A stretch of DNA of 64,000 bases from VXNE01 sp963665455 (GTDB lineage: Bacteria; Pseudomonadota; Gammaproteobacteria; Pseudomonadales; Azotimanducaceae). Under the pieces are notes generated by a model. The model was not told the DNA's origin, did no database searches, and saw only the letters and a program-made list of their open reading frames with translations. The stretch spans positions 1 through 64,000 of the forward strand of contig OY762279.1 of NCBI GenBank assembly GCA_963665455.1, written 5' to 3'. The number at the start of each line of letters is the position of its first letter. The first letter of the stretch is position 1. Positions 62,253 through 64,000 of the stretch are shown here, piece by piece. A program made the translations under genes and the position numbers.

Positions 62253-63198
62253 CGTACTTGATCCGGGGATCGAGCCACGCATACGCGACGTCGGTGACGA
62301 GGTTGGCCACCAGCACCGCGAGCGCCATCAGGAGCACCGCGCCCTGGGCGGCCAGGAAGTCGCGCATGAAGATGGCCTGCACCAGGAATTGCCCCATGCC
62401 GGGGATCCCGAACAGGGTCTCGATGACGACCGCCCCGGCGAAGATGCGCCCGGTCTGCAGCCCGAACACCGTCACCACGGGCAGCAGCGCGTTGCGCAGG
62501 GCGTGCCGCCAGATGACGGTTCGCTCGCGCATGCCCTTGGCGCGGGCGGTGCGCACGTAGTCCTGCGCGAGCACCTCGAGCATCGCCGAGCGGCTCTGCC
62601 GCATGATGATCGCGCTGCTCGTGATGCCGAGGGCGAAGGCCGGCAGGATCATGTAGCGGAGGCCTTCGAGGGGCTCCTCGAAGATGTCCACGTAGCCTTG
62701 GGTCGGCAGCCAGCCCAGGGTCACGCCGAACAAGAGGATCGCCATGATGCCGAGCCAGAAGTTGGGGATGGCGACCCCGCCGATGGACAGCACCGTGGCG
62801 ATGTAGTCGATGGGCCGGCCGCGATAGACCGCCGAGGCGATCCCGGCGGGCACGGCGATCAGGACGGCCATGATCCACGCGACGACGCCGAACTGGAGGG
62901 TGACGGCGGCCCGGGTGCCGAGTTCCTCGACCACGGGCCGCTGGTTCTGGGTGGAGCGGCCAAGGTCTCCCTGGACCGCCTTGCCGAGCCAGATGGCGTA
63001 CTGGACCAGGATGGGCTCGTCGAGGTTGTGTTCCTTGCGGATGAGTTCGAGTTGCTCCTCGTCGAGGGATTCGCCGGGCCCGACCAGGGCCCGTGCCGGG
63101 TCGCCGGGAATCGCGTGCATCAGGCCATGCACCAGGAACGTCACGATGAGCAGCACCGGGACCATCTGGAGCAGACGACGCAGGAGATAGCGCCACAT
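62242..63198 (-). CDS. Peptide/nickel-type ABC transporter permease (DppB-like)
   Basis: 318 aa. Begins MWRYLLRRLLQMVPVLLIVT with the DppB-type N-terminal domain (MHAIPGDPARALVGPGESLD). Six TMs; the coupling motif is ARAKGMRERTVIWRHALRNA. Ends VTDVAYAWLDPRIKYDDR. It overlaps the DppC-like gene and lies 30 bp after the substrate-binding protein gene. Confidence 0.93.
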   Translation of the reverse strand: MWRYLLRRLLQMVPVLLIVTFLVHGLMHAIPGDPARALVGPGESLDEEQLELIRKEHNLDEPILVQYAIWLGKAVQGDLGRSTQNQRPVVEELGTRAAVTLQFGVVAWIMAVLIAVPAGIASAVYRGRPIDYIATVLSIGGVAIPNFWLGIMAILLFGVTLGWLPTQGYVDIFEEPLEGLRYMILPAFALGITSSAIIMRQSRSAMLEVLAQDYVRTARAKGMRERTVIWRHALRNALLPVVTVFGLQTGRIFAGAVVIETLFGIPGMGQFLVQAIFMRDFLAAQGAVLLMALAVLVANLVTDVAYAWLDPRIKYDDR

Positions 63199-63228
63199 GG
63201 CGGCGTCCGCGCTAGCGACGGCGAGGGA

Positions 63229-64000
63229 TCATGGATCGCCCGCGATCCAGATCTCGCGCAGGCGCATCTTGCCGTCCCACCCCATCAGGCGGTTGAGGTT
63301 CCGCACCCTGAGCGGCGCCGCCGCGTAGTTCACGCCGTAGATGAGCGGCACGAACCACGCCTCGCGAAGCACGAGGTCGTTGAGTTCGAGGTAGACGCCC
63401 TTGCGCGAAGCGAGGTCGTAGAAGGAGGCGCCGCGCTCGACGAGGGCGTCGATGTCCGGGCGCGGCAGGTTGGCCGCGTTGTAGTAGCCGTCGCTCTTGA
63501 AGGCCAGGGACGCCAGCCAGTCGGGTTCGGGATAGCGGCTCCATCCGGTCATGTAGAGGGGGTACTGGCGGCCGTGGAAGAAGCGCTCCGTGGCGACGCC
63601 GGCGTTCAGCACCTCGATGTCCATGGTGATGCCGACCCGGCGCAGCATCGCGCGCACGATCTCGGCGGCGGGGATGTGCAGGGCGTTGTTGTTGGTGACG
63701 GCGGTGAACTCGAAGCCGTCGGGCTTGCCGGCCTCGCGCAGGAGCTGCCGGGAACGCTCGGGGTCGTAGGTGGGCCGCGCGTTGCTCGGCTCGTGGGCCC
63801 AGGCGCCGACGGGCCACATGCCGGAGTCGGCCAGGATCGCGTTGTCGAAGTAGATGGCCGTGTTGATGGCCCGGGGGTCGATGGCGTGCATCACGGCGCG
63901 GCGCAGGCGCGGGTCGTCGAGGGGCGCCATCGCCACGTTGAAGGCGAAGACGTGGGCGATGCTGCCGCCGGGCATAGTCTCGATGCGGAAGCGGCGGTCG
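63229..64000 (-). CDS. ABC transporter substrate-binding protein, family 5 (3' part, runs off right edge)
   Basis: About 256 C-terminal residues are inside the window; the frame is open to the edge (RRFRIETMPGGSIAHVFAFN). SBP_bac_5 blocks: DDPRLRRAVMHAIDPRAINT, PTYDPERSRQLLREAGKPDG and ITMDIEVLNAGVATERFFHG. First gene of the importer operon seen here; the ATP-binding genes must be outside the window. The ligand cannot be inferred. Confidence 0.9.
   Translation of the reverse strand, partial: DRRFRIETMPGGSIAHVFAFNVAMAPLDDPRLRRAVMHAIDPRAINTAIYFDNAILADSGMWPVGAWAHEPSNARPTYDPERSRQLLREAGKPDGFEFTAVTNNNALHIPAAEIVRAMLRRVGITMDIEVLNAGVATERFFHGRQYPLYMTGWSRYPEPDWLASLAFKSDGYYNAANLPRPDIDALVERGASFYDLASRKGVYLELNDLVLREAWFVPLIYGVNYAAAPLRVRNLNRLMGWDGKMRLREIWIAGDP

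Overview
The window looks like a piece of chromosome from a high-GC, probably uncultured gammaproteobacterium. The clearest marker is the left 9.4 kb, all on the minus strand: aspS, yebC, ruvC, ruvA, ruvB, tolQ, tolR, tolA, tolB, pal, cpoB and the first part of queE. That is the gene order of Pseudomonas and relatives, except that ybgC is absent between ruvB and tolQ. The glycolate oxidase trio glcDEF and the mutY-yggX pair fit the same group. Base composition is strongly GC-rich throughout, apart from a distinctly AT-richer patch at about 37.2-39.3 kb. I saw no rRNA, tRNA, CRISPR array or recognisable insertion sequence. All statements rest on reading translations and motifs by eye; no database search was run.

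Layout. 0-9.4 kb: translation, recombination and envelope housekeeping. 9.5-27.1 kb: a catabolic, accessory-rich stretch with a FmdB zinc ribbon, aquaporin, epoxide-hydrolase-like enzyme, N,N-dimethylformamidase-like protein, sulfatase, a membrane protein that appears to have lost an M1 peptidase domain, enoyl-CoA hydratase, SDR, DUF3604 protein, MFS transporter, DUF4153 protein, two luciferase-like oxidoreductases and an APH-like phosphotransferase. 27.2-32.6 kb: a defence and stress cluster with an orphan MbcA/ParS-type antitoxin, an MmeI-like single-chain restriction-modification enzyme, a VapBC-type pair and an rtcB interrupted by an amber codon. 32.7-36.9 kb: thiol-redox proteins, an FKBP lipoprotein, a phytanoyl-CoA dioxygenase and a CoA transferase.

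37.3-39.2 kb holds a RloA-RloB (AbiL-like) pair in the AT-richer patch. 39.4-45.6 kb: glcFED, a Uma2 nuclease-like protein and a dihydroorotase. 45.6-49.0 kb: a two-gene module of a RecQ-type helicase fused to a phosphoribosyltransferase plus a DprA-like protein with a winged-helix tail; the helicase gene has an in-frame amber codon. 49.0-53.7 kb: SnoaL-like protein, two acyl-CoA synthetases and a second Uma2 protein. 53.9-56.5 kb: a PspC protein and a glutamine synthetase/glutamine amidotransferase pair. 56.8-60.9 kb: mutY-yggX followed by a hydrolase, a small lipoprotein, a peroxiredoxin and a thioredoxin/TPR protein. 61.3 kb to the edge: a peptide/nickel-type ABC importer.

Taken together, the window mixes a conserved core with fatty-acid/CoA, C-N and sulfate-ester catabolism. 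At least four different conflict systems sit between 27 and 49 kb, inserted among metabolic genes rather than in one block. The most attractive candidate for a little-described system is the RecQ-PRTase/DprA module.
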